A stretch of 52,789 nucleotides of DNA from Eubacteriales bacterium (lineage in GTDB: Bacteria; Bacillota; Clostridia; Oscillospirales; Oscillospiraceae). The stretch covers positions 1-52,789 of the forward strand of contig JAUMWJ010000010.1 in NCBI GenBank assembly GCA_030529655.1, written 5' to 3'. A program made the translations under genes and the position numbers. The notes below the pieces were generated by a model that was given only the letters and a program-made list of their open reading frames with translations, was not told where the DNA came from and made no database searches. Positions 33,300 through 41,553 of this stretch are shown piece by piece (within the stretch, counting starts at the first letter, position 1; each line of letters begins with the position of its first letter).

Positions 33300-34436
33300 T
33301 TATATCTTTATATTTCCGTGAACAACACTTTGCAATTCGCCCGCAAAGCGATCTATCTGCGACATGGTGTTAAAAACCGATGCACTGAAGCGGATTGTAC
33401 CGCTTTTAAGCGTACCCACCGTGCGATGAGCCAGCGGCGCGCACTGCAATCCGGCTCGTACGGCGATACCGCGCTGTGCCAGTTGTTCACCGACTTCCTC
33501 GCAGTCACGGTTAGCCACCAGAAACGACAGCACACCTGTCTGATTCACAAATTCTCCGTCCGTAAACAACTTCACGCCGTCTATCTGCTCCAGTCGCCGC
33601 GCTGCATAGGCGGTCAGATTCTGCTCCTGACGGCAAATTTTATCCACTCCCCGTCGGCGTACAAAGCGGATTCCTTCCAGCAGGCCTGCAATGCCGGGCA
33701 TATTGTGTGTGCCTGCCTCCAGACGATCCGGCAGATCCTCGGGCATCTGCTGCTGACGGGACAGACTGCCCGTACCGCCCTCCATCAATGTGCGCGTGTC
33801 GTGATTGCACAGAAGAAGTCCCGTTCCCTGCGGGCCGTACAGCCCCTTATGACCGGGCATCGCAATAAAGGCCGCCTGCCATTCGTCCATTCTTACCGGC
33901 AGGACGCCGGCCGACTGCGATGCATCTACGATCAGCGGCACACGATAGCGGCGGCACAATTCAGCAATCTCATCCACCGGCTGAATACAGCCAAACACAT
34001 TGGAAACATGGTTGCAAATGACGGCATCCGCACCCTGTTTCAGCGCCTCGGCAAATTCTGCCGCCATCTGTCCCGGCTGAAACGGCAGCGTATCCACCAC
34101 GGTCAAACGCACATTGGGAATCGTATGCAGCGGTCTTGTTACCGCATTGTGTTCATAGCCGGAAATCACCACACGGCTGCCCGGTTTGACCAGCGTTTTG
34201 ATGGCAATATTCAATCCATGGGTAGCATTTCCCGTAAAAATGACATTTTCAGGCGAGTTCATACCGAACAACTCTGCCGCTTCACTGCGGCACCGGTAGG
34301 CCGTTTCCTCCGCCTGACGCGAAGCCGGATAATTGCCGCGTCCCGGTGAACTCATGGTTGCCACCGCACGCGCCATGGCGTGGCGTACGGCTTCCGGTTT
34401 TTCCAGCGTCGTTGCGCCGGCATCAAAATAGATCAT
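33300..34436 (-). CDS. Cysteine-desulfurase-family class V aminotransferase
   Basis: This 378-residue PLP enzyme starts MIYFDAGATT, has the Schiff-base Lys 197 in MPGHKGLYGPQGTG, and a loop Cys 332 in GLQCAPLAHR, matching the TIGR01977-type branch (EF2568-like) rather than standard IscS/NifS. It would mobilise sulfur or selenium from cysteine or selenocysteine. The DUF3343 gene upstream overlaps it by ATGA; in other Bacillota this pair has been linked to selenium-dependent molybdenum hydroxylase clusters. No selD, yqeB/yqeC or hydroxylase gene is in this window, so the client is unknown. Confidence 0.88.
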   Translation of the reverse strand: MIYFDAGATTLEKPEAVRHAMARAVATMSSPGRGNYPASRQAEETAYRCRSEAAELFGMNSPENVIFTGNATHGLNIAIKTLVKPGSRVVISGYEHNAVTRPLHTIPNVRLTVVDTLPFQPGQMAAEFAEALKQGADAVICNHVSNVFGCIQPVDEIAELCRRYRVPLIVDASQSAGVLPVRMDEWQAAFIAMPGHKGLYGPQGTGLLLCNHDTRTLMEGGTGSLSRQQQMPEDLPDRLEAGTHNMPGIAGLLEGIRFVRRRGVDKICRQEQNLTAYAARRLEQIDGVKLFTDGEFVNQTGVLSFLVANRDCEEVGEQLAQRGIAVRAGLQCAPLAHRTVGTLKSGTIRFSASVFNTMSQIDRFAGELQSVVHGNIKI

Positions 34437-34684
34437 ACACTCACCTCATTATAGCCGTTAGCGTCTTGATGATATATGTGAAGCGGCTGTAATTGCGCCC
34501 GATTAAGGCATGACAGAGCCGCGCTCCATTTTTCTGCGCGAATTTTTACTGCATGACTGCATCCTCGCTCTGAAAGGCTGGCCGGCGTACGCAGTACCGA
34601 AGCACGAATACCGCAAGCGGACAATATTTGCGCCATATGCTGCGCCTGCGTGACAGATCGGGCAATAAACAGATAGTAGTCCAT
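34433..34684 (-). CDS. DUF3343 protein (putative Se/S carrier)
   Basis: This 83-residue protein begins MDYYLFIARSVTQAQHM, the typical opening of DUF3343. The family is proposed to carry selenium or sulfur; Cys residues occur at about 24, 41 and 58, with GIRASVLRTPASLSERGCSHAV in the middle holding the family's conserved Cys. The ATG at 34684 is chosen for AGGAGG six bases upstream. Its stop overlaps the start of the cysteine-desulfurase-like gene, implying that enzyme and carrier are made together. Confidence 0.85.
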   Translation of the reverse strand: MDYYLFIARSVTQAQHMAQILSACGIRASVLRTPASLSERGCSHAVKIRAEKWSAALSCLNRAQLQPLHIYHQDANGYNEVSV

Positions 34685-34760
34685 AATGCACCTCCTCACA
34701 AGGCATTTTATGTGATTGTATCGTTTGTTGTGCCATGCTTAGGTTGCGCAGAGAAATGTG

Positions 34761-34804
34761 ATGTCGCAACTTAAAGTTGCTGGACATAAAAACTGATCTA
34801 TGCT
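34761..34804 (+). promoter_or_regulatory. Candidate promoter with overlapping palindromic operator for the DUF2812 gene
   Basis: A -35-like TTGCTG (34777-34782), 16-base spacer and TATGCT (34799-34804) precede the gene at 34835. The -35 box is overlapped by a perfect inverted repeat GCAACTT-A-AAGTTGC (34766-34780), extended by ATGTC (34761-34765) and GACAT (34783-34787). ATGT/ACAT half-sites are typical of PadR-family operators, and DUF2812 genes are often next to padR genes, but none is adjacent here. Confidence 0.5.
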
Positions 34805-34834
34805 ATGCTGACAACAGGAAGGGTGGGCGCAAAA

Positions 34835-35533
34835 ATGGAGACTATTCGTAAAATCATTCCATTTGAGATCTGGCAAAGTGAATGGCTACTGCGCTGGCTA
34901 CACGAGCAAAGCCGCGAGGGCTGGGAATTAGAGAACATCAGTGGAAATGTGGCAACTTTCAAACCAACCACGCATATCAATCTGGTCTACGGATTATTCA
35001 GCTTTGCATCTAACACCAAAGAAGATATGGCTCAACTTAAAAAAATGGGGCCTTATCTTCGCAAGCAAATGTTGCAAGTTGAATACGAAGCCGACGGCTG
35101 GTCCTGTGTGACCGAGTGGCAGGATTTGTTCGTCATGCAGCGCTCGCGTTTTGATGCTGTGCCGCCGCCGCCTATTCCGGACGAGTTGACCAAGCAGAGA
35201 AAGCAGAGCCGCAGCAAGACCCTCGGTGTCACCTTCACGCTGCTCCTGCTGATGGGCAATCTATGGATGAATCACGACACCTACCCCCATATTCTGTGGT
35301 TGGTGTTTATGGGGCTTATGGCACTGGCATTTGCGGGCGGTCTTCTATATCTGCCTCATGTACTGGGCAAGCAAAAGGACGATGTCCGCCCGCGTGATGT
35401 GTCACAAGAGGATTATCATCACCACCTGCAGCACGCTAAAGCCCTGTTTCTGTTGAAAAGTGCCGTTTTAGCCGGCAATATTATCGGTCTTTTGGCGCAG
35501 CTCGTCGACATTTCTGCTCGCATTCTCTCTTAA
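34835..35533 (+). CDS. DUF2812-family membrane protein
   Basis: This 232-residue protein has the DUF2812 pattern in the first 110 residues (WLHEQSREGWELENI is the recognisable core) and then three membrane helices (about 130-150, 155-178 and 205-228). Function is unknown; relatives are often regulated by a PadR repressor. The ATG at 34835 is preferred over one at 34805 because it has GGAAGGG upstream and because 34805 would overlap the candidate -10 box. It is transcribed divergently from the DUF3343 gene and ends in a strong shared terminator. Confidence 0.72.
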   Translation: METIRKIIPFEIWQSEWLLRWLHEQSREGWELENISGNVATFKPTTHINLVYGLFSFASNTKEDMAQLKKMGPYLRKQMLQVEYEADGWSCVTEWQDLFVMQRSRFDAVPPPPIPDELTKQRKQSRSKTLGVTFTLLLLMGNLWMNHDTYPHILWLVFMGLMALAFAGGLLYLPHVLGKQKDDVRPRDVSQEDYHHHLQHAKALFLLKSAVLAGNIIGLLAQLVDISARILS

Positions 35534-35565
35534 TTGCTCCAATCGACTTTACCTTCTTATGAAGC

Positions 35566-35595
35566 AAAAAGCGACGGTTTGCACCGTCGCTTTTT
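35566..35595. terminator. Bidirectional terminator between the DUF2812 gene and ispF
   Basis: A perfect 13-bp stem (35566-35578 with 35583-35595) has a 4-base loop, five A before and six T after. It serves both convergent genes. Confidence 0.9.
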
Positions 35596-35603
35596 TCGTT
35601 AAT

Positions 35604-36089
35604 TTATTTGTTTTTTTCCAGCAGCGCCACCGCGTGAGCGGACATACCCAACCCCTCGCCGGTGAAGCCCAAATGCTCCTCCGTGGTGGCCTTCACATTG
35701 ACCTGCTCCACCGACACACCCAGCTCACGCGCCAGATTTTCTCGCATCTCCATGCGGTATGGGCCAATCTTCGGTCTTTGTGCAATCAGCGTGGCATCCA
35801 CATTCACCACCCGATAGCCATTTTCTGCCAATTTTTCTGCCACACACCGCAATAAAAGCAAACTGGAGATGTTCAAGAACGCATCATCGCTATCCGGAAA
35901 CAACTGTCCAATATCGTCCAATGCTGCCGCGCCTAATAAGGCATCCATCACCGCATGGGTCAGTACATCAGCGTCCGAGTGACCGTCCAGTCCCTTTTCA
36001 TAGGGCACGGTTACACCGCCTAAGATCAACGGTCTGCCCTTCGTCAGACGGTGGACATCGTAGCCATGGCCGATTCGTAAATTTGTCAT
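35604..36089 (-). CDS. ispF: 2-C-methyl-D-erythritol 2,4-cyclodiphosphate synthase
   Basis: This 161-residue MEP-pathway enzyme has the zinc ligands in GHGYDVHR near 6-13 and the signature SDADVLTHAVMDALLGAAALDDIGQLFPD near 38-66, followed by KATTEEHLGFTGEG near the C-terminus. The ATG at 36089 overlaps the ispD stop (ATGA); the reading frame is open upstream but only inside ispD. The gene order carD-ispD-ispF is common in Clostridia. Confidence 0.96.
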   Translation of the reverse strand: MTNLRIGHGYDVHRLTKGRPLILGGVTVPYEKGLDGHSDADVLTHAVMDALLGAAALDDIGQLFPDSDDAFLNISSLLLLRCVAEKLAENGYRVVNVDATLIAQRPKIGPYRMEMRENLARELGVSVEQVNVKATTEEHLGFTGEGLGMSAHAVALLEKNK

Positions 36090-36823
36090 TCCTGCGCCTC
36101 CCGATGCCTTAAAATTCCCTCCGCAACGGTCAGATCCAAAGGCGTGGTAATTTTGATATTCTCCGGGTTGCCGGGCGCCAAATACACTTCCTTGCCAAGG
36201 CGCTCCACTGCGCCGCAATCGTCTGTCAATTCCGCGCCGCAGGCCAAAGCCGACTGCAGCGCAGCACGCAGGAGATTTGCCTGAAATACCTGCGGTGTCT
36301 GCACCGCATAGAGGGACTTGCGCTCAGGGGTGGACTGCACCAAACCGCTCATGTCTGCCACTTTAATTGTATCGGACACAGGCAGCGCAGGTGCTACTGC
36401 GTAAGTTTTGCAGCCCATACGGATCATCTCATCAAAATCCTCCGGGCGCACCAAAGGTCGAGCACCATCATGCACCGCCAGCAATTCCGCCTGAGGATCA
36501 GCTTCCAAGGCGGCTGCCAACACAGATTCCGTCCGCGTACTGCCGCCGCAAATCACGCGCACAGGTTTATGCAGCCCGCAGCGATTGCAAAGATCTGCCA
36601 CCTCCAGTAGCTGATCCTCTCGGGTGGCAATGATGATCTCATCCACCAGCTCCGCCTGATCTATGGCGCAGAGTGTTCGCATCAGAACAGGGATACCCCG
36701 CAAGTCCATCAACAGTTTATTTTCGCCGCCCATACGCTGCGAAGTACCGGCAGCCGGAACGATTGCCGTGCAAAACGGACGGTATTTATCCTGCAGTTTT
36801 CGCACCTTTCCCCATAATTTCAT
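36086..36823 (-). CDS. ispD: 2-C-methyl-D-erythritol 4-phosphate cytidylyltransferase
   Basis: This 245-residue MEP-pathway enzyme joins CTP to methylerythritol phosphate. The nucleotide-binding block AIVPAAGTSQRMGGENK lies near 20-36 and VHDGARPLVRPEDFD near 117-131, both diagnostic. The N-terminus has about 16 more residues than the minimal enzyme (MKLWGKVRKLQDKYRP), basic and possibly poorly ordered. Its ATG overlaps the carD stop (ATGA). Confidence 0.95.
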   Translation of the reverse strand: MKLWGKVRKLQDKYRPFCTAIVPAAGTSQRMGGENKLLMDLRGIPVLMRTLCAIDQAELVDEIIIATREDQLLEVADLCNRCGLHKPVRVICGGSTRTESVLAAALEADPQAELLAVHDGARPLVRPEDFDEMIRMGCKTYAVAPALPVSDTIKVADMSGLVQSTPERKSLYAVQTPQVFQANLLRAALQSALACGAELTDDCGAVERLGKEVYLAPGNPENIKITTPLDLTVAEGILRHREAQE

Positions 36824-37314
36824 GCGTTGTTCACTCCTATCATCATGGTTTGATTCAGATGTTTCTCCGCATCTGCATAGGGAGTGTCACAGACCAGTAC
36901 GATTTCGGAAAGCAAAATCTGTTTGGCGCTGTGCAGCATTTTCCGTTCGCCATTGGAAAGTCCCCTCTGCTTATCGCGCCACATCAAGCCCTTGATCACC
37001 TGTGCCACCTTGATTAGTTCACCGCTCTTGATCCGTTCCATATTCTCACGGTAGCGGCGGTTCCAATTTGCGGTCATCTCCACCTCCAGCAGAGGAATAT
37101 GCCCCAGAACCTCCTCAATTTGAGAGATGGTATATAGCGTTCTGATACCGATGGCAGCGCAATTTTCCACGGGCAGCTTCAGCGTAAGTCCGCATACCGG
37201 CATACGGAACACATAATAGCGGTTTGTTTTTCCACCCAGTCGTTCTTCCGTAATTTCCTCGATAATCCCTGCACCGTGCATGGGATGCACGACTTTATCG
37301 CCAATCAGATACAT
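36820..37314 (-). CDS. CarD-family transcription regulator
   Basis: This 164-residue protein starts MYLIGDKVVHPMHGAGII, the RNA polymerase beta-binding Tudor-like domain of CarD/CdnL/Mfd type, and has a helical C-terminal domain with WNRRYRENMERIKSG, the typical DNA-binding part. CarD stabilises open complexes at rRNA and other promoters. It is the first gene of carD-ispD-ispF with a strong SigA-type promoter and a GGGAGGTGG SD region before the ATG. Confidence 0.93.
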   Translation of the reverse strand: MYLIGDKVVHPMHGAGIIEEITEERLGGKTNRYYVFRMPVCGLTLKLPVENCAAIGIRTLYTISQIEEVLGHIPLLEVEMTANWNRRYRENMERIKSGELIKVAQVIKGLMWRDKQRGLSNGERKMLHSAKQILLSEIVLVCDTPYADAEKHLNQTMMIGVNNA

Positions 37315-37360
37315 TTACCCACCTCCCTTATTGATAAAATGCATAAACTAACCCATTTAT

Positions 37361-37389
37361 ATTATACCTGTATTTTTCATCTCTTTCAA
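37361..37389 (-). promoter_or_regulatory. SigA-type promoter of carD-ispD-ispF
   Basis: On the minus strand TTGAAA (37384-37389), a 17-base spacer and perfect TATAAT (37361-37366) stand about 47 bases before the carD ATG. Confidence 0.82.
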
Positions 37390-37415
37390 GAAAATTTTGT
37401 AAAAACCGCAAGGAA

Positions 37416-37439
37416 AAAGGGCGGCACAAGCCGCCCTTT
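37416..37439 (-). terminator. Terminator of the CoA-transferase gene
   Basis: AAAGGGCGGC/GCCGCCCTTT (37416-37425 with 37430-37439) with a 4-base loop follows the stop on the minus strand and is followed by a T-rich tract. Confidence 0.85.
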
Positions 37440-37446
37440 CGGAAAA

Positions 37447-38796
37447 TCATCTTCTGTTGTGGGGATACCAGATCTTCTGCTTTTCAGCTTCACGGATAAG
37501 CTCATCGCGGAAATCGGGATGGGCAATGGAGATCAGCTTCTCAGCGCGTTCCCAAACACTCAAGCCCTTCAGGCAAACGCAGCCGTACTCGGTGACTACA
37601 TACATGGTATTCACACGGGTATCGGTCACCACGCTGCCGGGCTGCAGGGTGGGACGAATGCGGGATGCCAGCGTGCCGTCCTTGTTCTTATGGGTGGAGC
37701 TGAGGCAAATGAAGCTCTTGCCGCCCTTGGAGAGGTATGCGCCCAGCACAAAGTCCTGCTGACCGCCGGCACCGGAGATTTGCTTGGTACCTGCGGTTTC
37801 GCCGTTCACCTGACCGTAAAGGTCGACATCCACGGCGTTGTTGATGGAAACAAAGTTATCAATAGCTGCAATGGTGCGGATGTCGTTGGTATAGCTGATA
37901 GGTGCTGCCATACAGGCAGGGTTGTCATTCAGATAATCGTATAACTTCTGGGTACCTGCGGCAAAGGCAAAAACCTGACGACCCTTATCAATGGTTTTCT
38001 TCTGGCAGGTCACCTTACCGGCCATGGCCAGATCCACATACGCATCCACATACATTTCGGTATGTACGCCCAGATCCTTCAGATCGGACTCACACAGCAT
38101 GGCACCCACGGTATTGGGCATACCGCCGATACCCAACTGCAAGCAGGCACCGTTGGGGATCTGTTCGACGATCAGCTTAGCCACCTGTTTATCCACATCG
38201 GTAGCGGGATTGGACGGCTGAATGCCCATGGGATCGTTGCGGCCTTCCACGATCATGTCTACCTCGCTGATGTGGATGCACTCATCAAATCCACCCAGAC
38301 AGCGTGGCATATTCTGATTGACTTCCACAATGATGACCTTGGCCTTATCGCAGACCGCACGGATGTGGGAAGCAGACAGCCCGAAGTTAAAGTAGCCGTG
38401 ACTATCCATGGGAGCCACCTGGAACATAGCCACATCGGGCGGTGTGATATGATCGGTGTAGTAGCGAGGCAGTTCGCTGTAGCGCATGGGCTCATGGAAG
38501 CCGGCACCGGTAGCAATGTGCTTGCGCTCCACGCCGCTCATGTGGTGAGAGTTGAAAATAATGTGATGGACAGGGTCTTCAATATCAAAAATGGCGGGCT
38601 TCCACAGACTGATACCGCCGCGAACCTTCACATCCTCCAGCTCCGGAGCGCGGCGAGCCAACGCTTCATCCAGCACACGGGGGTGAATGGCACAGAAGCC
38701 ATAGTCCACCCAATCGCCGGACTTGATGACCTTCACCGCCTTGTCAGCAGTGACCAACTTCTCCTGATACATCTTCTGAAAATCTGCAAACGCCAT
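37447..38796 (-). CDS. but: Butyryl-CoA:acetate CoA-transferase (But-type, acetyl-CoA hydrolase/transferase family)
   Basis: This 449-residue enzyme belongs to the acetyl-CoA hydrolase/transferase family. Its start [33 protein letters not shown] resembles But proteins of gut butyrate producers, and the family blocks GIGGMPN near 222-228 and GAGGQQDF near 343-350 are intact. It would swap CoA from butyryl-CoA to acetate, the last step of butyrate formation, though related enzymes use 4-hydroxybutyrate or propionate. ATG follows AGGAGG by eight bases. It stands alone between two terminators, as But usually does. Confidence 0.85.
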   Translation of the reverse strand: MAFADFQKMYQEKLVTADKAVKVIKSGDWVDYGFCAIHPRVLDEALARRAPELEDVKVRGGISLWKPAIFDIEDPVHHIIFNSHHMSGVERKHIATGAGFHEPMRYSELPRYYTDHITPPDVAMFQVAPMDSHGYFNFGLSASHIRAVCDKAKVIIVEVNQNMPRCLGGFDECIHISEVDMIVEGRNDPMGIQPSNPATDVDKQVAKLIVEQIPNGACLQLGIGGMPNTVGAMLCESDLKDLGVHTEMYVDAYVDLAMAGKVTCQKKTIDKGRQVFAFAAGTQKLYDYLNDNPACMAAPISYTNDIRTIAAIDNFVSINNAVDVDLYGQVNGETAGTKQISGAGGQQDFVLGAYLSKGGKSFICLSSTHKNKDGTLASRIRPTLQPGSVVTDTRVNTMYVVTEYGCVCLKGLSVWERAEKLISIAHPDFRDELIREAEKQKIWYPHNRR

Positions 38797-38946
38797 GAAT
38801 GATTCCTCCTTTGATCAGATAGGTTCCATGCTCAAATCTATTGTTAATTTTACCACAATCAATTTGCAAATGGCAGTACTTTTAATCGTAAAATATGAAA
38901 TTGTTGCTTTGCACAATTCGTCATGGTCATTTTGGTCGATATAACA

Positions 38947-38976
38947 AAAGAGCCGGCACAACAGTGTCGGCTCTTT
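38947..38976 (-). terminator. Terminator of ispH-rpsA
   Basis: A 13-bp stem with one G-T wobble (38947-38959 with 38964-38976) and 4-base loop follows the gene by about 22 bases, ending CTTTTGTT on the minus strand. It closes the long run that begins at the site-2 protease gene. Confidence 0.85.
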
Positions 38977-38998
38977 ATTGGTATAGATGTGACTGTAA

Positions 38999-40963
38999 TT
39001 ACTCAGCGTCCTCAGCGACTTCCTCCACTTCCTCAGCGGCAGCAGGAGCCAGCAGAGCGCGGATGGACAGGGAGATCTTCTGCTTCTCTTCGTCGATCGC
39101 AGTGATCTTAGCATCCACCATCTGACCCTCGGACAGAACATCACCGGGCTTCTCGATGCGGCGATCAGCAATCTGGGAGATGTGGATCAAGCCGTCCACA
39201 CCGGGAACGACCTCAGCGAAAGCGCCGAAGGTCATCAACTTCACGATACGCACGTTGGCGACATCGCCCACCTGATAGGTTTCCATGAACTTGTCCCAAG
39301 GATTGCAGGAACGATCCTTCACACCCAGAGAGATCTTGCGCTTCTCAGCGTCGAAGGAAATGACATACACATCCAGCGTATCGCCAACAGAAACGACCTC
39401 AGCGGGATTCTTGATACGGCTCCAAGACAGCTCGGAGATATGTACCATACCGTCCACGCCGCCAATGTCAACGAACACGCCGTAAGAAGTCATGGACTTC
39501 ACGGTACCGGTGTAACGCTTGCCTTCTTCGATGTTGTTCCAGATTTCTGCCTGAGCTGCTGCACGGGCCTCATAGGACACGGCACGAATGGAACCCACCA
39601 CGCGACGGCGAGCACGATTCACTTCGGTCACACGCAGGGACACGGTCTTGCCGATCATCTCGCTCAGCTCAGCACCGCGGGGCTGACCGCTCTGGGAAGC
39701 AGGAACGAACACACGCACGCCCTTCACATTGACGACGATACCGCCCTTGTTCTCCTCGGTAACCTTACCTTCCAGAGTAACCTTGTTCTCACGGGCATTC
39801 TCGATGTCTTCCCAAACCTTCACAGCGTCCAGACGCTTCTTGGACAGCATTGCATATCCTTCCACGTCATTGACTCGGATGATGTAGGTCTCGATCTCGT
39901 CGCCGACCTTCACAATATCTTCGGGCTTAGCGTTGGGATCAGCGGACAGCTCATCGATAGCGATGTAGCCTGCCTGCTTGCAGCCCAGATCAACCTGCAC
40001 CTCGGTGGGGCCGATTGCCGTTACAATACCGGTTACCTTCTCTCCTGTATTTAAAGTCTTAAAAGATTTTTCCAGCATTTCTTCGAAGCTCTCTTCCATA
40101 GCTTCCATGTTCTTGATTTCTTCGCTCATCGTTGTATATACCTCCTTAATGATGCCCGCAGGTGTGGAGGCACCGGCAGTCAGTCCGGCCACAGCACATC
40201 CTTCAAAGAATTCCGGCTTAAGTTCCGCCGCGCTCTCGATCTGGTACACGGCAGAGCAGCTTTTGCGGCAAATCTCCGTCAGATGCTTTGTGTTGGCACT
40301 TTTCCGGTCTCCCACCACGACCATAACATCCACCTGACGGGCCAATTCAGCCGCCTCAGATTGACGCTTATGCGTAGCATTACATATTGTATCAAATAAT
40401 TTTACATTTGTACACTCTTTTTTTAAAATTTCTGCAGATGTTTCCCAATTTGCTCGAATACAGGTAGTCTGAGCCACCGCAACGATAGGCAAATCACGGC
40501 GTTTCGGATCCTCCTGCAGCCATTTCTGCAACACTTCAGGTCCATCAAACACCAGAGAACGCACCGACCAGCTTGCCACGCCCATCACTTCAGGGTGATG
40601 CGGCTCACCGATAATGATCGGCGTGCTTCCCTCCTCATCGGCACGGGCAACCAGTTGCTGCAGCCGCAGCACATTGGGGCAGGTGGCATCCACACACTCA
40701 GCACCGATCTGATGCAGATAAGAAAACACATCCTTTCTCTCACCGTGAGCACGAATCAGTACCGTATCCTCCGGGCGAATGTCCTTCACACCGCTGACCT
40801 GCCGTGCGCCAAGCTCTTCCAGCTGTGCCACCACATTGGCATTGTGGATAATACTGCCCAGCATCACACAGTTTCCTTTTTCCCGCGCCGTCTGCTCTGC
40901 CAGCGTCACCGCCCGTTCCACGCCATAGCAAAACCCAGCCGATTTTGCCTGTATGACCTTCAT
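38999..40963 (-). CDS. ispH-rpsA: IspH (HMBPP reductase) fused to ribosomal protein S1
   Basis: Residues 1-about 278 are IspH, the last MEP-pathway enzyme, with Fe-S ligands Cys 12, 95 and 194 and active-site His 40, 73 and 123. Residues 279-654 are S1, with four S1 RNA-binding domains (about 308-376, 393-460, 478-546, 563-632) and an acidic tail. S1-type proteins help mRNA binding by the 30S subunit. This fusion is known in Clostridia. An AAGGAGG sits 11 bases before the internal ATG (Met 279), so a free 376-residue S1 could be made from the same gene. The ATG overlaps the plsC stop (ATGA). Confidence 0.95.
   Translation of the reverse strand: MKVIQAKSAGFCYGVERAVTLAEQTAREKGNCVMLGSIIHNANVVAQLEELGARQVSGVKDIRPEDTVLIRAHGERKDVFSYLHQIGAECVDATCPNVLRLQQLVARADEEGSTPIIIGEPHHPEVMGVASWSVRSLVFDGPEVLQKWLQEDPKRRDLPIVAVAQTTCIRANWETSAEILKKECTNVKLFDTICNATHKRQSEAAELARQVDVMVVVGDRKSANTKHLTEICRKSCSAVYQIESAAELKPEFFEGCAVAGLTAGASTPAGIIKEVYTTMSEEIKNMEAMEESFEEMLEKSFKTLNTGEKVTGIVTAIGPTEVQVDLGCKQAGYIAIDELSADPNAKPEDIVKVGDEIETYIIRVNDVEGYAMLSKKRLDAVKVWEDIENARENKVTLEGKVTEENKGGIVVNVKGVRVFVPASQSGQPRGAELSEMIGKTVSLRVTEVNRARRRVVGSIRAVSYEARAAAQAEIWNNIEEGKRYTGTVKSMTSYGVFVDIGGVDGMVHISELSWSRIKNPAEVVSVGDTLDVYVISFDAEKRKISLGVKDRSCNPWDKFMETYQVGDVANVRIVKLMTFGAFAEVVPGVDGLIHISQIADRRIEKPGDVLSEGQMVDAKITAIDEEKQKISLSIRALLAPAAAEEVEEVAEDAE
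40127..40147 (-). promoter_or_regulatory. Internal ribosome binding site and start codon for free S1
   Basis: On the minus strand AAGGAGG (40141-40147) lies 11 bases before ATG (40129-40127), exactly at the IspH/S1 boundary (Met 279). In the fused frame the SD codes for Lys-Glu-Val. A separate S1 of 376 residues would result, the size of stand-alone Clostridial S1 proteins. Confidence 0.65.
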
Positions 40964-41553
40964 GAAATGCCTCCCAGCTCATAGGCCTGCCGCATGATCT
41001 CATCGGCATTGGACTGATACTCCTCTGCCGTTCCCTTCCGCCCGGTGTAAACCGGCGTATAGGGCTTTCCGAAAATTACCGGCACATGCTGAAACAGCTT
41101 CTTCGTCGTACCGATAAATACAGGCAGCATTTTCACTCCTGAACGAATAGCGATCATCGCCACGCCGCCCTTAACCGGGGCCTTTCCCGGATTCTTCACA
41201 CGAGTTCCCTCAGGGAAAACGAGCAGATGAAAGCCACTTCTCAAGCACTGAATGGATGTTTTGACAGCGGCAATATCCGAGTGTCCCCGATTCACAGGGA
41301 AAGCCCCCATCTTGCTGACAAAGGACTTTACCACAGGGATACGGAATAATTGCTCCTTCGCCATGATCCGCAGTTTCGTGCATTTGGAGAGAGCCGCCAC
41401 CATGAGAACAGGGTCCCAGTTACTGCTGTGATTGGCACAAAGCAGTATGGGCTCATCCGGTATATTTTCCAGTCCCTTTACATCAATAGGGTGAAACAGC
41501 AAAACGATAGGGCGAAAAATCGTCCACATGATTTCGTAGAACTTATTTCTCAA
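40960..41553 (-). CDS. plsC: 1-acyl-sn-glycerol-3-phosphate acyltransferase
   Basis: This 197-residue enzyme acylates lysophosphatidate to phosphatidate at the membrane. The H-x4-D block is NHSSNWD near 44-50, and FPEGTR near 117-122 is the acceptor-binding motif. One hydrophobic N-terminal segment (about 8-22) may anchor it. The start is TTG at 41553, nine bases after AAGGAGG, inside the end of cmk; an ATG eight codons later (41529) lacks such an SD. The order cmk-plsC-ispH-rpsA is common in Clostridia. Confidence 0.92.
   Translation of the reverse strand: MRNKFYEIMWTIFRPIVLLFHPIDVKGLENIPDEPILLCANHSSNWDPVLMVAALSKCTKLRIMAKEQLFRIPVVKSFVSKMGAFPVNRGHSDIAAVKTSIQCLRSGFHLLVFPEGTRVKNPGKAPVKGGVAMIAIRSGVKMLPVFIGTTKKLFQHVPVIFGKPYTPVYTGRKGTAEEYQSNADEIMRQAYELGGIS

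Noticed and set aside
27906-34349. Plus-strand open frames of 300-450 residues opposite yicC, cdaR and the desulfurase gene
   Set aside because: No recognisable domain or ribosome binding site; they mirror well-conserved minus-strand genes.
38797-38946. Promoter of the CoA-transferase gene
   Set aside because: A TAAAAT box is visible on the minus strand but no -35 at acceptable spacing was found, so no call is made.
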